NCBI GenBank assembly: GCA_012522615.1
Contig: JAAYKB010000101.1
Location: 1-19,077, forward strand
Direction of reading: 5' to 3'
DNA: 19,077 nt
Source of the DNA: Clostridiales bacterium
GTDB lineage: Bacteria > Bacillota > Clostridia > Oscillospirales > Acutalibacteraceae
Numbering within the stretch: the stretch's first letter is position 1; every line of letters begins with the position of its first letter. Made by a program: the position numbers and the translations under genes. The notes beneath the pieces are model-generated. The model did no database searches. It saw only the letters and a program-made list of their open reading frames with translations, and had not been told where the DNA came from. Below, piece by piece: positions 6,472 through 14,306 of this stretch.

Positions 6472-7995
6472 GTGGCGCTTTTACTTGGAATAGATATCGG
6501 TACATCGGGCACAAAAACCGCCCTGTTCAGCGAAAAGGGCGCGCTTTTGGCATCATGCACAAAAGAATATCCTTTATATCAACCGCAAAACGGGTGGGCC
6601 GAACAGGAGCCGGATGACTGGTGGAATGCGGTAGTAGCAGGTATACAGCAGGTTCTCAGGGTAAGCGGGCAGCCTGCGTCATCCATAGCCGCCATAGGTT
6701 TGTCGGGGCAGATGCACGGGCTTGTCATGCTGGATGAGAAGGGCGATGTCCTGCGCCGCTCCATTATATGGTGCGACCAGCGCACAGCCGCCGAGTGCGA
6801 GGAAATAACGGCAAGGCTGGGCAGGGAACGTTTAATTGAAATAACGGCAAATCCTGCACTGACCGGGTTCACCGCCTCAAAAATTCTCTGGGTCAGAAAC
6901 CACGAGCCGGATATTTACGACAAATGCAGGCATATCCTGCTTCCCAAGGATTACATCAGATACAGGCTGACCGGCGAATTTGCAACCGAGGTGTCGGATG
7001 CGTCGGGCATGCAGCTTCTCGATATTCCCCGTCGCTGCTGGTCGGACGAGGTGTTGGATAAGCTGTCTATTGACAAGACTCTTCTCGGCAGGGTATACGA
7101 ATCACCCGAGGTCACAGGACAGGTGTCGTCGGCTGCGGCAAGGGTAACCGGCCTTGCCGTCGGCACACCGGTTGTAGGCGGCGCAGGCGATAATGCCGCG
7201 GCAGCGGTCGGAACCGGAACGGTTAAGGATGGGTTTGCCTTTACCACTATCGGCACAAGCGGGGTTGTTTACGCACATTCTTCCCGCGTCTTGATTGATC
7301 CAAAGGGAAGGGTGCACACCTTTTGCAGCGCGGTTCCGGGCGAATGGCATGTTATGGGCGTGACCCAGGGGGCGGGACTTTCGCTGAAGTGGTTCCGTGA
7401 CCAGTTTTGCAATACCGAGAAGCAAACGGCCGAGAGGATGGGCGTCGATCCTTATTATCTGATGGACCAGGAGGCGGCAAAGGTTCCGGCAGGTTCAAAC
7501 CGTCTGTTATATCTTCCATATTTGATGGGAGAACGAACTCCCCATCTGGACGCAGCCGCGCGAGGGGTGTTTTTCGGATTGTCCGCAATCCACACCAGGT
7601 TTGATATTCTCCGTGCGGTGATGGAGGGTGTAACCTATTCGCTCAAGGATTGTCTTTCGGTATTTGAAGAGATGGAGCTAAGCGTTAATGATATGCTGGC
7701 ATGCGGCGGCGGCGGTTCCAGCTCGCTTTGGCGTCAGATGCTGGCGGATGTATACGGATGCAGCGTCAGAACCACCGTCTCAAAGGAGGGACCTGCCCTG
7801 GGAGTAGCGCTCCTCGCGGGTGTCGGGGCAGATGTGTATGCCAGCGTCCAGGAGGCTTGTGAAGCGGTTATAAAAACAAACCCTCCGCAATACCCCGATA
7901 TAAATACATCAAAAATTTATGGGAGATATTACGAATTGTACAAGCAGCTGTACCCGGCCTTAAAGGACAGCTTTCATGCACTTGAGTCTTTATAG
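6472..7995 (+). CDS. xylB: Xylulokinase
   Basis: A FGGY-family sugar kinase that phosphorylates D-xylulose to xylulose 5-phosphate, feeding the pentose phosphate pathway. The protein is 507 residues from the GTG start, normal for the family. The N-terminal ATPase fold starts GIDIGTSGTKTALF. The substrate region GLSGQMHGLVMLD and WCDQRT is kept. The catalytic base is Asp240 in GGAGDNAAAAVG, and the second half contains GTSGVVYAHS, YLPYLMGERTPHLD and the nucleotide-binding CGGGGSSSLWRQMLADVYG. The frame opens upstream at a TTG inside xylA (6442), but GGGAGG at 6458-6463 stands 8 bases before the GTG, which makes 6472 the likely start. It is co-transcribed with xylA and ends before the shared terminator at 8010-8052. 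Confidence 0.97.
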   Translation: MALLLGIDIGTSGTKTALFSEKGALLASCTKEYPLYQPQNGWAEQEPDDWWNAVVAGIQQVLRVSGQPASSIAAIGLSGQMHGLVMLDEKGDVLRRSIIWCDQRTAAECEEITARLGRERLIEITANPALTGFTASKILWVRNHEPDIYDKCRHILLPKDYIRYRLTGEFATEVSDASGMQLLDIPRRCWSDEVLDKLSIDKTLLGRVYESPEVTGQVSSAAARVTGLAVGTPVVGGAGDNAAAAVGTGTVKDGFAFTTIGTSGVVYAHSSRVLIDPKGRVHTFCSAVPGEWHVMGVTQGAGLSLKWFRDQFCNTEKQTAERMGVDPYYLMDQEAAKVPAGSNRLLYLPYLMGERTPHLDAAARGVFFGLSAIHTRFDILRAVMEGVTYSLKDCLSVFEEMELSVNDMLACGGGGSSSLWRQMLADVYGCSVRTTVSKEGPALGVALLAGVGADVYASVQEACEAVIKTNPPQYPDINTSKIYGRYYELYKQLYPALKDSFHALESL

Positions 7996-8010
7996 TAATA
8001 ATTATTAAAA

Positions 8011-8052
8011 AAGCCTTGTTTGCACGCCCTTTACAGCGTACAGACAAGGCTT
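8011..8052. terminator. Bidirectional terminator between xylB and the surface-polymer operon
   Basis: A 12-bp stem (8011-8022 with 8041-8052, one G-U pair) encloses an 18-base loop. On the minus strand it is followed by TTTTTT, a good T run; on the plus strand by the weaker GTCTGCTTGTTTT. It separates the two convergent operons and should be stronger for the minus-strand genes. Confidence 0.8.
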
Positions 8053-8075
8053 GTCTGCTTGTTTTAATTCTTTAT

Positions 8076-8804
8076 CTAAGGTTTCAGCTTTTCATATGCC
8101 GAAATTGCCTCGTCGATATCGCCATCGAATACCATACTTCCCTTTTTCAGTACTATTCCCCGCTTGCAGAACGATTTTGCAAGGCCGGTGACATGGGTTA
8201 CAAACAGCAGGGTGGTTTTTTTGTCGGACAGGATTTCTTTAATCTTTTTGATACACTTATTCTTAAATTCGGCATCACCCACGCTAAGCGCTTCGTCAAC
8301 TATCAGGATACCCGGCTTAATATTGACATTGATTGAAAATCCGAGTCTGGCCTTCATTCCGCTGGAATATGTTCTGACCGGCTGGTCTATATATTCGCCT
8401 ATATCGGCAAAGTTGATTATATCATCCATCAAGCCGTCAATCTGCTGCTTTGACAATCCGAGAATATTGCCTTTCAGGTATATGTTTTCCCTTCCCGTGA
8501 ATTCCGGGTCAAATCCGGAATTCAGCTCTAAAAGCGCACCCACGACGCCGTCAACCTCCACCCTTCCGCTTGTGGGGAAGCATACCTCTGTGATGATTTT
8601 TAGGATGGTGGATTTTCCGGCGCCGTTATGACCGAATAATGCAACCGACTCTCCCTGTTCAATTTCAAAGGATATATCGTCAAGCGCCTTTTTTTGCTTA
8701 CACTTAAGCCTTTTAAAGAAGATTGACAGCAGATGCTGCTTGCTGTTTTTATATAAATTATATGTTTTTGTTACATGGTCGAAAATAATTACTTTCTTCT
8801 TCAT
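8076..8804 (-). CDS. ABC transporter ATP-binding protein, teichoic acid/polysaccharide export type (TagH-like)
   Basis: The ATPase subunit of an exporter for lipid-linked cell-surface polymer, acting at the inner face of the membrane. From the ATG at 8804 it is 242 residues. Walker A is GHNGAGKST (58-66), followed by the exporter-subfamily stretch LLELNSGFDPEFTGRENIY. The signature is YSSGM (146-150), Walker B is ILIVDE (166-171) and the switch His204 is in FVTH. B. subtilis TagH is about twice as long because of a C-terminal extension that is absent here; the short form is like KpsT/RfbE-type exporters. The frame opens at 8849, but CGGAG lies 8 bases before the ATG at 8804. It is the last gene of the operon and partners the permease just upstream. 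Export of a glycerol-phosphate polymer is inferred from the neighbours. Confidence 0.92.
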   Translation of the reverse strand: MKKKVIIFDHVTKTYNLYKNSKQHLLSIFFKRLKCKQKKALDDISFEIEQGESVALFGHNGAGKSTILKIITEVCFPTSGRVEVDGVVGALLELNSGFDPEFTGRENIYLKGNILGLSKQQIDGLMDDIINFADIGEYIDQPVRTYSSGMKARLGFSINVNIKPGILIVDEALSVGDAEFKNKCIKKIKEILSDKKTTLLFVTHVTGLAKSFCKRGIVLKKGSMVFDGDIDEAISAYEKLKP

Positions 8805-8852
8805 TGGCAGGCTCCGTTTCTCCACAGAAATAACACGAAAAGAATGCAAACA

Positions 8853-8879
8853 GGCGCCGCCACCTCGGGAAACGGCGTC
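8853..8879 (-). other. GC-rich hairpin between permease and ATPase genes
   Basis: GGCGCCG and CGGCGTC pair around a 13-base loop; in the operon's own (minus) RNA one pair is a mismatch, leaving 5 solid pairs. It lies in the 99-base gap between the permease stop and the ATPase start, the widest gap of the operon. It could affect mRNA stability or relative expression. Confidence 0.3.
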
Positions 8880-8903
8880 CGGACTTCATCAGTTAAATAT
8901 TTG

Positions 8904-9713
8904 CTACAAGACATCGGGAATGTCTTTTCTCAGCTTTTTATAGCAGATAACGGCCAGAAAAAACATAAACAATGTCACGACCGAAAAATACAGCAGAAGG
9001 TTAGTCTGTTCGAAAAACCATATTTTATTGATAAACGAGTTTCTGAATCCATTCACCAAATAGGTGATGGGATTGAAAAACATAATTCGCTTTATCCAAA
9101 TATTACGTATCTTTGTAGCATCCCAGAGTATTCCGGAAAACCAGAACAGGGCTGTTATAAAGGATTTTACAAGGTTTGCAAAATCCTTGCTGACCGCGGC
9201 AAACAGGGATGAAAACAGCGCCCAAAGGGTAAAGAAGATCATATCTAAAAGAATGTAGAACGGGATTTGAAGATAATAGATTGTAGGAGGATAGCCGCTA
9301 ATCCAAAATATTATGATTACAATAGCAATCATAATCACGTTGATAATCATTTTTGAAAGGCTGACAAATGTGGGAATTGTCGATACCGGAAATTTCATTT
9401 TTGTGACAAGGTAGCTGTATTTTCGCAGGCTATCGGTTCCCTGGGTCAGCATCTCGCTCATGTAGAACCATGGAACAACTCCCGCAATCAGCCACAAAAA
9501 AAAGTCGTAGCCGTTCACCTTGCCGCCCGCTCTCAAGCCAACGGTAAACGCAAACCAGTAGGCCGCAATCGTAACGACGGGCTTTATTATAGCCCATGCC
9601 CAGCCCAATGCGGCGCCCCGATACGTTCTGAACAAATCGGCCTTTGCAAGCTTGATTATCTGAGATCTGTTTGAAAAATGATCGGTTGCGATCTCTTTTA
9701 TTACTTTAAACAT
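8904..9713 (-). CDS. ABC-2 type permease of the surface-polymer exporter (TagG-like)
   Basis: The membrane subunit of a polysaccharide/teichoic acid exporter. The protein is 269 residues with about six membrane segments. The N-terminal cytoplasmic amphipathic part RSQIIKLAKADLFRTYRGAALGWAWAIIKP is typical of TagG/RfbA permeases. Helices follow around IIKPVVTIAAYWFAFTVGL, FFLWLIAGVVPWFYMSEML, MIINVIMIAIVIIIFWISG, IPFYILLDMIFFTLWALF, LFWFSGILWDA and LLLYFSVVTLFMFFLAVICY. The frame opens at a TTG (9716), but the ATG at 9713 has AAGGTGA 8 bases upstream and is preferred. The gene starts 20 bases after the cytidylyltransferase stop. It should work with the ATPase downstream; the cargo is inferred. 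Confidence 0.92.
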   Translation of the reverse strand: MFKVIKEIATDHFSNRSQIIKLAKADLFRTYRGAALGWAWAIIKPVVTIAAYWFAFTVGLRAGGKVNGYDFFLWLIAGVVPWFYMSEMLTQGTDSLRKYSYLVTKMKFPVSTIPTFVSLSKMIINVIMIAIVIIIFWISGYPPTIYYLQIPFYILLDMIFFTLWALFSSLFAAVSKDFANLVKSFITALFWFSGILWDATKIRNIWIKRIMFFNPITYLVNGFRNSFINKIWFFEQTNLLLYFSVVTLFMFFLAVICYKKLRKDIPDVL

Positions 9714-9733
9714 CAATTGTTCACCTTTATTAA

Positions 9734-10147
9734 CTAGTTTCCGGAAACACGCAATAACTCCCCGCAGTTGCGCTTAATTTTCGTTGTCGAGATTCCCTTT
9801 GTACGCGGGAGATAGATAACTTCTGCATATTCGCGCAGACACTCGAATTTATCGCTGCCGGACCAATCACTGCCCATAACCACAATATCAATATTATATT
9901 TTTTAATATCATCAATCTTTTGTTCCCATGACTCTTCGGGAATAACCAAATCCACATACCTTATGGACTCCAGAATCAGCTTACGCTTTTCATAGGGGAA
10001 ATAAGCCTTTTTATTCTTAATTTTATTAAATTCATCGGTTGACAGACCTACCACAAGATAATCCCCGAGGGCCTTTGCACGTCTGAGCAGATTAATGTGC
10101 CCTTCGTGCAGCATATCGAAGGTACCGTATGTTAATATCCTTTTCAT
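9734..10147 (-). CDS. tagD: Glycerol-3-phosphate cytidylyltransferase
   Basis: This soluble enzyme makes CDP-glycerol from CTP and sn-glycerol 3-phosphate, the activated donor for glycerol-phosphate polymers. The 137-residue length fits TagD/GCT. The nucleotidyltransferase motif is HEGH (14-17) in YGTFDMLHEGHINLLRRAK. The family's second signature is RTKGISTT (115-122), and GSDWSGSDKF is also typical. The ATG has GGAGA upstream with a gap of about 7 bases. It stands between two CDP-glycerol-using transferases and the exporter, which fits its role as donor supplier. FlaI- or Gct-type specificity for a related polyol cannot be ruled out from sequence, but the CDP-glycerol transferases next to it favour glycerol. 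Confidence 0.94.
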   Translation of the reverse strand: MKRILTYGTFDMLHEGHINLLRRAKALGDYLVVGLSTDEFNKIKNKKAYFPYEKRKLILESIRYVDLVIPEESWEQKIDDIKKYNIDIVVMGSDWSGSDKFECLREYAEVIYLPRTKGISTTKIKRNCGELLRVSGN

Positions 10148-10182
10148 AATGCACGTCTCCTTGATTTTTACACATTGATTTG

Positions 10183-11457
10183 TTACTTGACATCCGAGTG
10201 CTTAAATACTTCTTTTAATACCTTTTTACTGGTGTTGGGGCCGTCTAGATGGTTGAATCTGCTGTTAAATGCTTGATATCTTTCATCGTAGCAGGTGTAA
10301 ATATCTGATTTACGGACTGCATTAATCAGCTCGTCCTCGGTCTGTATAATCTCCCCGGGCAGGCTGTCAAGCTCGATATAAAAGTCCCTGAGCTGATTTT
10401 TATAGTCGTCAAGGTCGTACATATAGAATATAATAGGCTTTTTAAGGTTGGCATAATCAAAAAAGACGCTCGAATAATCGGTTATCAGCAGGTCGCTGAT
10501 GATATAAAGTTCGTTTATATCATCATAGCGCGAGACATCCAAGACAAAACCGCGGTATGCTTCAAAATCAAAGCTGTTGGAAACAAAATAATGCGCCCTA
10601 AACAGTATAACATATTCGTCAACAAGCTGTCTGCGCAAGTTTTCAAAATCCACACCCGGCGTATATGTATACCCGAGCCCTGCCTCGTGCTGGTTATCCC
10701 TCCAGGTGGGGGCATAGAGAATAACCTTCTTGTTTTCCGGAATGCCAAGGGCTTTTTTTATCCGGATACAATCCTGCTCACTGTAGGTAAACAGAAAATC
10801 GTTGCGCGGGTAGCCTGCTTCAATAATAATATCATCGGAATGAAGGTCTTTCAGGTTAAACGAGGAAGTGAGTTTTTCGGTACAGAAGGATGACGGTGAC
10901 AAAAGGTAGGTATAGCGCCTTGCATCCCGATCGTTTTTTATGCGTATCTCCTTGATTGTATTGATTGCATTGCCGCCTTCTATCTCCAAATCATAGCCCA
11001 GCCGCTTCAGCGGCGTCCCGTGCCATGTCTGCAAATATACCTGATCACGCCTGCGGCGGATATGCTCTGGTATACGCGAATTGCTAATCCAGTATTTTGA
11101 CTTGGCATATGTAATGTAATAATTAAGTGATTTGTATTTTACAATACGCGTATTTCTGTTTTTCGTAAGAAAAAGGTAATTGTCGCAGTTGCAAAAAGCC
11201 CAAATAAATTCATAAGACCTGAAATCCTCGTCATCCAACATGGCTTCATAGAGCGCTTTGGGGCTGCACGCGTAAGAGCGTCCCATATAAGCTTCGAATA
11301 AAACCGTGTCAGGTCGGGTTTTGCAAAACAGATAAAAAGGTAAATAAAACATGCTTTTGAATATATATATAAGCCTTCGTACAACCAATCTGATTGCGGG
11401 GCTTCTTTTTGTCAGCCTCTTGAGTTTTACCAATATCCGGTTTAAAATACCCTTCAC
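10183..11457 (-). CDS. CDP-glycerol glycerophosphotransferase (TagF-like)
   Basis: A 424-residue peripheral membrane enzyme that transfers glycerol phosphate units from CDP-glycerol to a growing chain. Family motifs are in order: a basic N-terminus with a hydrophobic stretch (RLIYIFKSMFYLPFYLFC), the LQTWHGTPLKRLGYDLE motif with His146, ILYAPTWRDNQ (246-256), VILFRAHYF with the second catalytic His289, and DLLITDYSSVFFDYA (about 322-336). Both histidines needed in characterised TagF are present. It lacks TagF's long N-terminal half, so it corresponds to the catalytic domain only. The start is a GTG with GGTGG 7 bases upstream. It sits second in the operon, 44 bases after the first transferase. 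Whether it is primase or polymerase cannot be told from sequence. Confidence 0.93.
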   Translation of the reverse strand: MKGILNRILVKLKRLTKRSPAIRLVVRRLIYIFKSMFYLPFYLFCKTRPDTVLFEAYMGRSYACSPKALYEAMLDDEDFRSYEFIWAFCNCDNYLFLTKNRNTRIVKYKSLNYYITYAKSKYWISNSRIPEHIRRRRDQVYLQTWHGTPLKRLGYDLEIEGGNAINTIKEIRIKNDRDARRYTYLLSPSSFCTEKLTSSFNLKDLHSDDIIIEAGYPRNDFLFTYSEQDCIRIKKALGIPENKKVILYAPTWRDNQHEAGLGYTYTPGVDFENLRRQLVDEYVILFRAHYFVSNSFDFEAYRGFVLDVSRYDDINELYIISDLLITDYSSVFFDYANLKKPIIFYMYDLDDYKNQLRDFYIELDSLPGEIIQTEDELINAVRKSDIYTCYDERYQAFNSRFNHLDGPNTSKKVLKEVFKHSDVK

Positions 11458-11501
11458 TTTTGCGCCACCATATTTCTTCTATAGAAATCATAACTTAATA
11501 C

Positions 11502-12623
11502 TTACTCAGCATACCTGCCTTCGGCGCATTCCTTGATAAGGTTTGCAATCCTTTTGGTTGCGTCGCCGTTATTTATTACATAGGTGCGTTTGAACTTCCT
11601 TACGACGTCAAGGTCATACTCGTTTTGTTCGATTTTATGCATAAGTCCAGCCGCGTCCTTAAAAACACCGTCGGGAAAAAGTTCAAACAAATCAAGATTC
11701 AAACCATTTGATTCGCAATACTGCTCATAGTCGTAAACATAAAAATAAATCTGCTTTTCCAACGCAGCCGCCTCAATGGTTATTGCAGAGTAATCGGTAA
11801 CAACATAATCCGCCACGGTAAGAAGGTCCAGCGATGAAAATCCGTCAACTGATGTTACACAATCATTTGTATAGGTTCTCTTGTCATTTGGGTGTTTTTT
11901 AATGATCAGTATGTATTTGCTGAAATCAACCTGATTGATAAGGTGTTCAAGCGCATCGTCTGTCTGAGGTCGGAAGGTCGGTACATAGAGGATAACCGGT
12001 TTGGTGGTAAGAGCCGGATACTTTTTGCGGATTCTTTTCCTGATGATGTTTTTTTTATTTACAATATAGTCGATTCGCGGCATTCCTGTCGGGACAAATC
12101 GCTCATAAGGAACATTAAAAGCCTCACTGAAGTAAGGAATCATTGCCTGCGAGCCCGAAATTACGTAGTCATAGTTTTCATGCATGCGCATCATGCGGGA
12201 GAGCCTTGAGCTGCGCCCGTATTTTGTATCAAGCGTCTGGTAGCCGAACTTCTTTATCGCCCCCATCGCGTGCCAAAGCTGAATGACGCGAAGGGTTCTT
12301 CTGTGTTTTAAAACACTGATGGGTATTATATAGGAATCAAGCACGCAGACATTCGTAGTCGCAATATGATAAAGCTGACGCAGGGTATGAAAATAGTAGC
12401 CTATAAGCTGAAAGATGCCCTTGTGGATTCTTCGAGTGAGAAAAACCGCGTATAATTCAGAATGGCTTTTTTTAAGCTCATCATTGAGCAGACGATAATC
12501 GAGCGACGGTGAATCAAAATTCCTACTCAAGAAAACAACCTTGCGCTTGTCCACGGGGAGCAACTTGAAAAGGAAATAAAGCAGCTTTAAGTGCAGGTTG
12601 AAAATAAAAATAAGAATCGCCAT
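11502..12623 (-). CDS. CDP-glycerol glycerophosphotransferase family protein (TagB/TagF-like)
   Basis: A 373-residue transferase, first gene of the surface-polymer operon. The hydrophobic, basic N-terminus (AILIFIFNLHLKLLYFLFKLLP) should bind the membrane surface. Motifs: IQLWHAMGAIKKFGYQT with His118, ILYVPTFRPQTDD, LIIKKHPNDKR with His244, and ADYVVTDYSAITIEAA (DYSA at 277-280). The WHAMGA form differs from the WHGTPL of the next gene, so the two paralogues are clearly diverged and probably do different steps, for example priming versus elongation. The frame opens at 12680, but that codon lies at the predicted transcription start; the ATG at 12623 has TGGAG 6 bases upstream and is chosen (an ATG at 12635 is a second choice). 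Substrate is inferred from the family and the neighbouring tagD. Confidence 0.88.
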   Translation of the reverse strand: MAILIFIFNLHLKLLYFLFKLLPVDKRKVVFLSRNFDSPSLDYRLLNDELKKSHSELYAVFLTRRIHKGIFQLIGYYFHTLRQLYHIATTNVCVLDSYIIPISVLKHRRTLRVIQLWHAMGAIKKFGYQTLDTKYGRSSRLSRMMRMHENYDYVISGSQAMIPYFSEAFNVPYERFVPTGMPRIDYIVNKKNIIRKRIRKKYPALTTKPVILYVPTFRPQTDDALEHLINQVDFSKYILIIKKHPNDKRTYTNDCVTSVDGFSSLDLLTVADYVVTDYSAITIEAAALEKQIYFYVYDYEQYCESNGLNLDLFELFPDGVFKDAAGLMHKIEQNEYDLDVVRKFKRTYVINNGDATKRIANLIKECAEGRYAE

Positions 12624-12666
12624 ATTAATCTCCATTCCACCGTCTTTGAAACCAGTCGATTCACAT

Positions 12667-12683
12667 GTAATGTTATACATTAC
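12667..12683. other. Inverted repeat at the operon's transcription start
   Basis: GTAATG and CATTAC are perfect 6-bp arms around TTATA. They overlap the predicted transcription start of the surface-polymer operon (about 12682). This is a candidate operator or a 5'-end RNA hairpin; no regulator gene lies nearby. Confidence 0.45.
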
Positions 12684-12688
12684 GCCTC

Positions 12689-12717
12689 ATTATATCACTA
12701 GGGGGCTGTAAAATCAA
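12689..12717 (-). promoter_or_regulatory. Promoter of the surface-polymer (teichoic-acid-type) operon
   Basis: TTGATT (12717-12712), a 17-base spacer and a perfect TATAAT (12694-12689). It leaves a leader of about 60 bases before the first transferase. The 240 bases between it and the divergent gene otherwise hold only that gene's promoter. Confidence 0.85.
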
Positions 12718-12861
12718 TCTCTTGCCTTTTTTTGCAAGTTGAACCGATTTTATAAGGCTTTATTCTCTTTTTACAGGGGTACTCGTATGCACACCTGTTT
12801 TATGTTGCGCTAGCAGATATATTTCCTGTTGTGTAATAATGTGAAAAAAACACACATGTTG

Positions 12862-12890
12862 TTGACTGAAAACGTTGTAATTGGTATATT
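12862..12890 (+). promoter_or_regulatory. Promoter of the divergent surface-protein gene
   Basis: TTGACT (12862-12867), a 17-base spacer and TATATT (12885-12890). The leader would be about 75 bases and contains a short GTTAT/ATAAC hairpin near 12909-12922. Confidence 0.75.
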
Positions 12891-12971
12891 TATGAAAATA
12901 ATTGTCGGTTATGGAAATAACGGAACATAATAGTGCTGCGACCGCTAAAAATTTTGCAGGAGAGAAGGTCA

Positions 12972-13985
12972 ATGAGAATAAAAAAGCTTGTCGGTATTAT
13001 TTTTTTAATTACAACCTTACTTTTCCCGTTCAGCTTGACTGCCTGGGCAGAATCGGCGGAATTGTCGAATAAAAAAATAGATTTGTTATCCAAAGACGCG
13101 GATGAGTGGGTCTCGGTAGACTCGTCTTTCTTAGGCAGGGTATCAAAAGCTACGGTTGAAATATCGGATGACGGCTGGAAGTTCGGAAACACCAACGGGT
13201 TTTGGCCGTATATGCGTTGTATCCTTAAAGACAGAACGAATTTTAACATATACCGCGACAGAATTAAATATGATTTTACGCCGGAAATTCAGACAAGCCT
13301 CATTATTAATTTCCTCGACAAAAACGGAACCGAGCGGTTTGTCGTGCTGAATTCAGAAATCAAGGGGGCTTTAATCGATGAGGATTCCGGTCAAATAATT
13401 GCGTCGTCCAGATCCTTTACAGGGGAACTGAGGCTCGACGGCATGTTTGCTGGAGATAACGGACAGGGCAGCGAGAAGATGATTTCTGAATTAGCAGACA
13501 AGAATGGCAATATCGAGATATTGGGTGTTTGCATACACGTGATTGGCAGTTCGCAAAAGACGGTCTATATAAGAGAGCTTTGTATCCTGACTCCAATACC
13601 CGAGCCTACACCGTCAGCATCCATACCCGCAGTCACAACCGCAAGCGGTAGCACTACCCAAGCAAAGGAAACCGACCTGCCTGCAGCAGAGGCCAAAAAA
13701 AGTGTGGAGGCAGGATTGACCTCTTCCTCAAGCCCTACAATCACAACCCTTACAACAGCAATTACCACACTCGGCTCGGTAAAATCAGGCACAGCCTCGG
13801 TATCAAACCAAGCATCATCCCATCTCAAAAGCGGCAGGGCAAATCCCATCCTTGCGGCCGCACACAATGTAACTCCTGGCAGCGGAAATAGTGCCAGGGT
13901 GGTTGTAGTCATGCTGGCGGCCGGAGGGTCGGTCATAATTGCGGCATATATCCTGTTTTTCAGAAAGAAAGATTGCCGGCAATAA
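12972..13985 (+). CDS. Secreted membrane-anchored surface protein of unknown function
   Basis: From the ATG at 12972 the protein is 337 residues. A signal peptide (MRIKKLVGIIFLITTLLFPF..., likely cut after AWA near residue 26) is followed by an outer domain of about 175 residues. That domain is rich in predicted strands and has several Trp/Gly positions (DDGWKFGNTNGFWPYMRC). A Ser/Thr/Pro/Ala-rich stalk covers about 208-305, and one C-terminal membrane helix (about 308-330) ends in RKKDCRQ. This is a type I membrane layout, not an LPXTG sortase anchor. I do not recognise the outer domain; it may be carbohydrate-binding. The frame opens at a GTG (12933), but AGGAGAG lies 6 bases before the ATG. 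It is divergent from the surface-polymer operon, so a cell-wall role is plausible. Confidence 0.8.
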   Translation: MRIKKLVGIIFLITTLLFPFSLTAWAESAELSNKKIDLLSKDADEWVSVDSSFLGRVSKATVEISDDGWKFGNTNGFWPYMRCILKDRTNFNIYRDRIKYDFTPEIQTSLIINFLDKNGTERFVVLNSEIKGALIDEDSGQIIASSRSFTGELRLDGMFAGDNGQGSEKMISELADKNGNIEILGVCIHVIGSSQKTVYIRELCILTPIPEPTPSASIPAVTTASGSTTQAKETDLPAAEAKKSVEAGLTSSSSPTITTLTTAITTLGSVKSGTASVSNQASSHLKSGRANPILAAAHNVTPGSGNSARVVVVMLAAGGSVIIAAYILFFRKKDCRQ

Positions 13986-14002
13986 TATAGAACCGAGAAA
14001 TG

Positions 14003-14026
14003 TGCAATACTATTCTTAATAGTGCA
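14003..14026 (+). other. Hairpin between the surface-protein gene and the 52-codon gene
   Basis: TGC-ACTATT pairs with AATAGT-GCA around CTT, with a 3-base bulge. No T run follows. It could stabilise the upstream mRNA or act in the leader of the small gene. No convincing separate promoter for the small gene was found. Confidence 0.35.
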
Positions 14027-14045
14027 TTATTAGGAAAGGATGTTG

Positions 14046-14204
14046 ATGGGCATGGCAAAAGCGGGTATGAGAAGGCCCGATCCCGAAGAGCCGCACGGGA
14101 CCGAAGCCGACCAGCGAAACCATTTTAAAAAGAATACCGTCAGACCTGTACCCGAAATTCAGGGAAAGGCCAAAAAAGGAAAGCAAAAGGCACGGCCTAT
14201 ATAA
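14046..14204 (+). CDS. Small basic protein of 52 residues, unknown function
   Basis: A short frame starting MGMAKAGMRRPDPEEPHGTE and ending KAKKGKQKARPI. It has AAAGGA 5 bases before the ATG; an ATG at 14052 is an alternative. The protein is hydrophilic, without a signal or membrane segment. It has an acidic Pro/Glu/His part, then a PVPEIQG motif and a strongly basic Lys-rich tail, so it looks disordered and could bind nucleic acid or anionic polymer. Coding status is supported by the ribosome binding site, the balanced composition and the bidirectional terminator 54 bases after the stop. It follows the surface-protein gene by 60 bases on the same strand. I have an impression that similar short proteins occur in other Clostridia but cannot check this here. 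Confidence 0.68.
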   Translation: MGMAKAGMRRPDPEEPHGTEADQRNHFKKNTVRPVPEIQGKAKKGKQKARPI

Positions 14205-14258
14205 AATTAACCCGTTGATTTTTAAGGACTTTATATAGTCGAAAACAGTCTATAAATA

Positions 14259-14298
14259 AAACAACCCACGGTTGCCTGCGGGTTGTTTTATTTCTGTT
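14259..14298. terminator. Bidirectional intrinsic terminator
   Basis: AAACAACCC (14259-14267) pairs with GGGTTGTTT (14280-14288) around a 12-base loop. The plus strand continues TTTATTTCTG and the minus strand TTTTATTTATAG, so it can end both the small plus-strand gene and the convergent metallophosphoesterase gene. Confidence 0.82.
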
Positions 14299-14306
14299 TG
14301 CAGACT

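Noticed and set aside
12760..12972. A 70-codon minus-strand frame between the divergent promoters
   Set aside because: It overlaps the surface-protein promoter and leader, has no ribosome binding site, and the predicted product is low-information.
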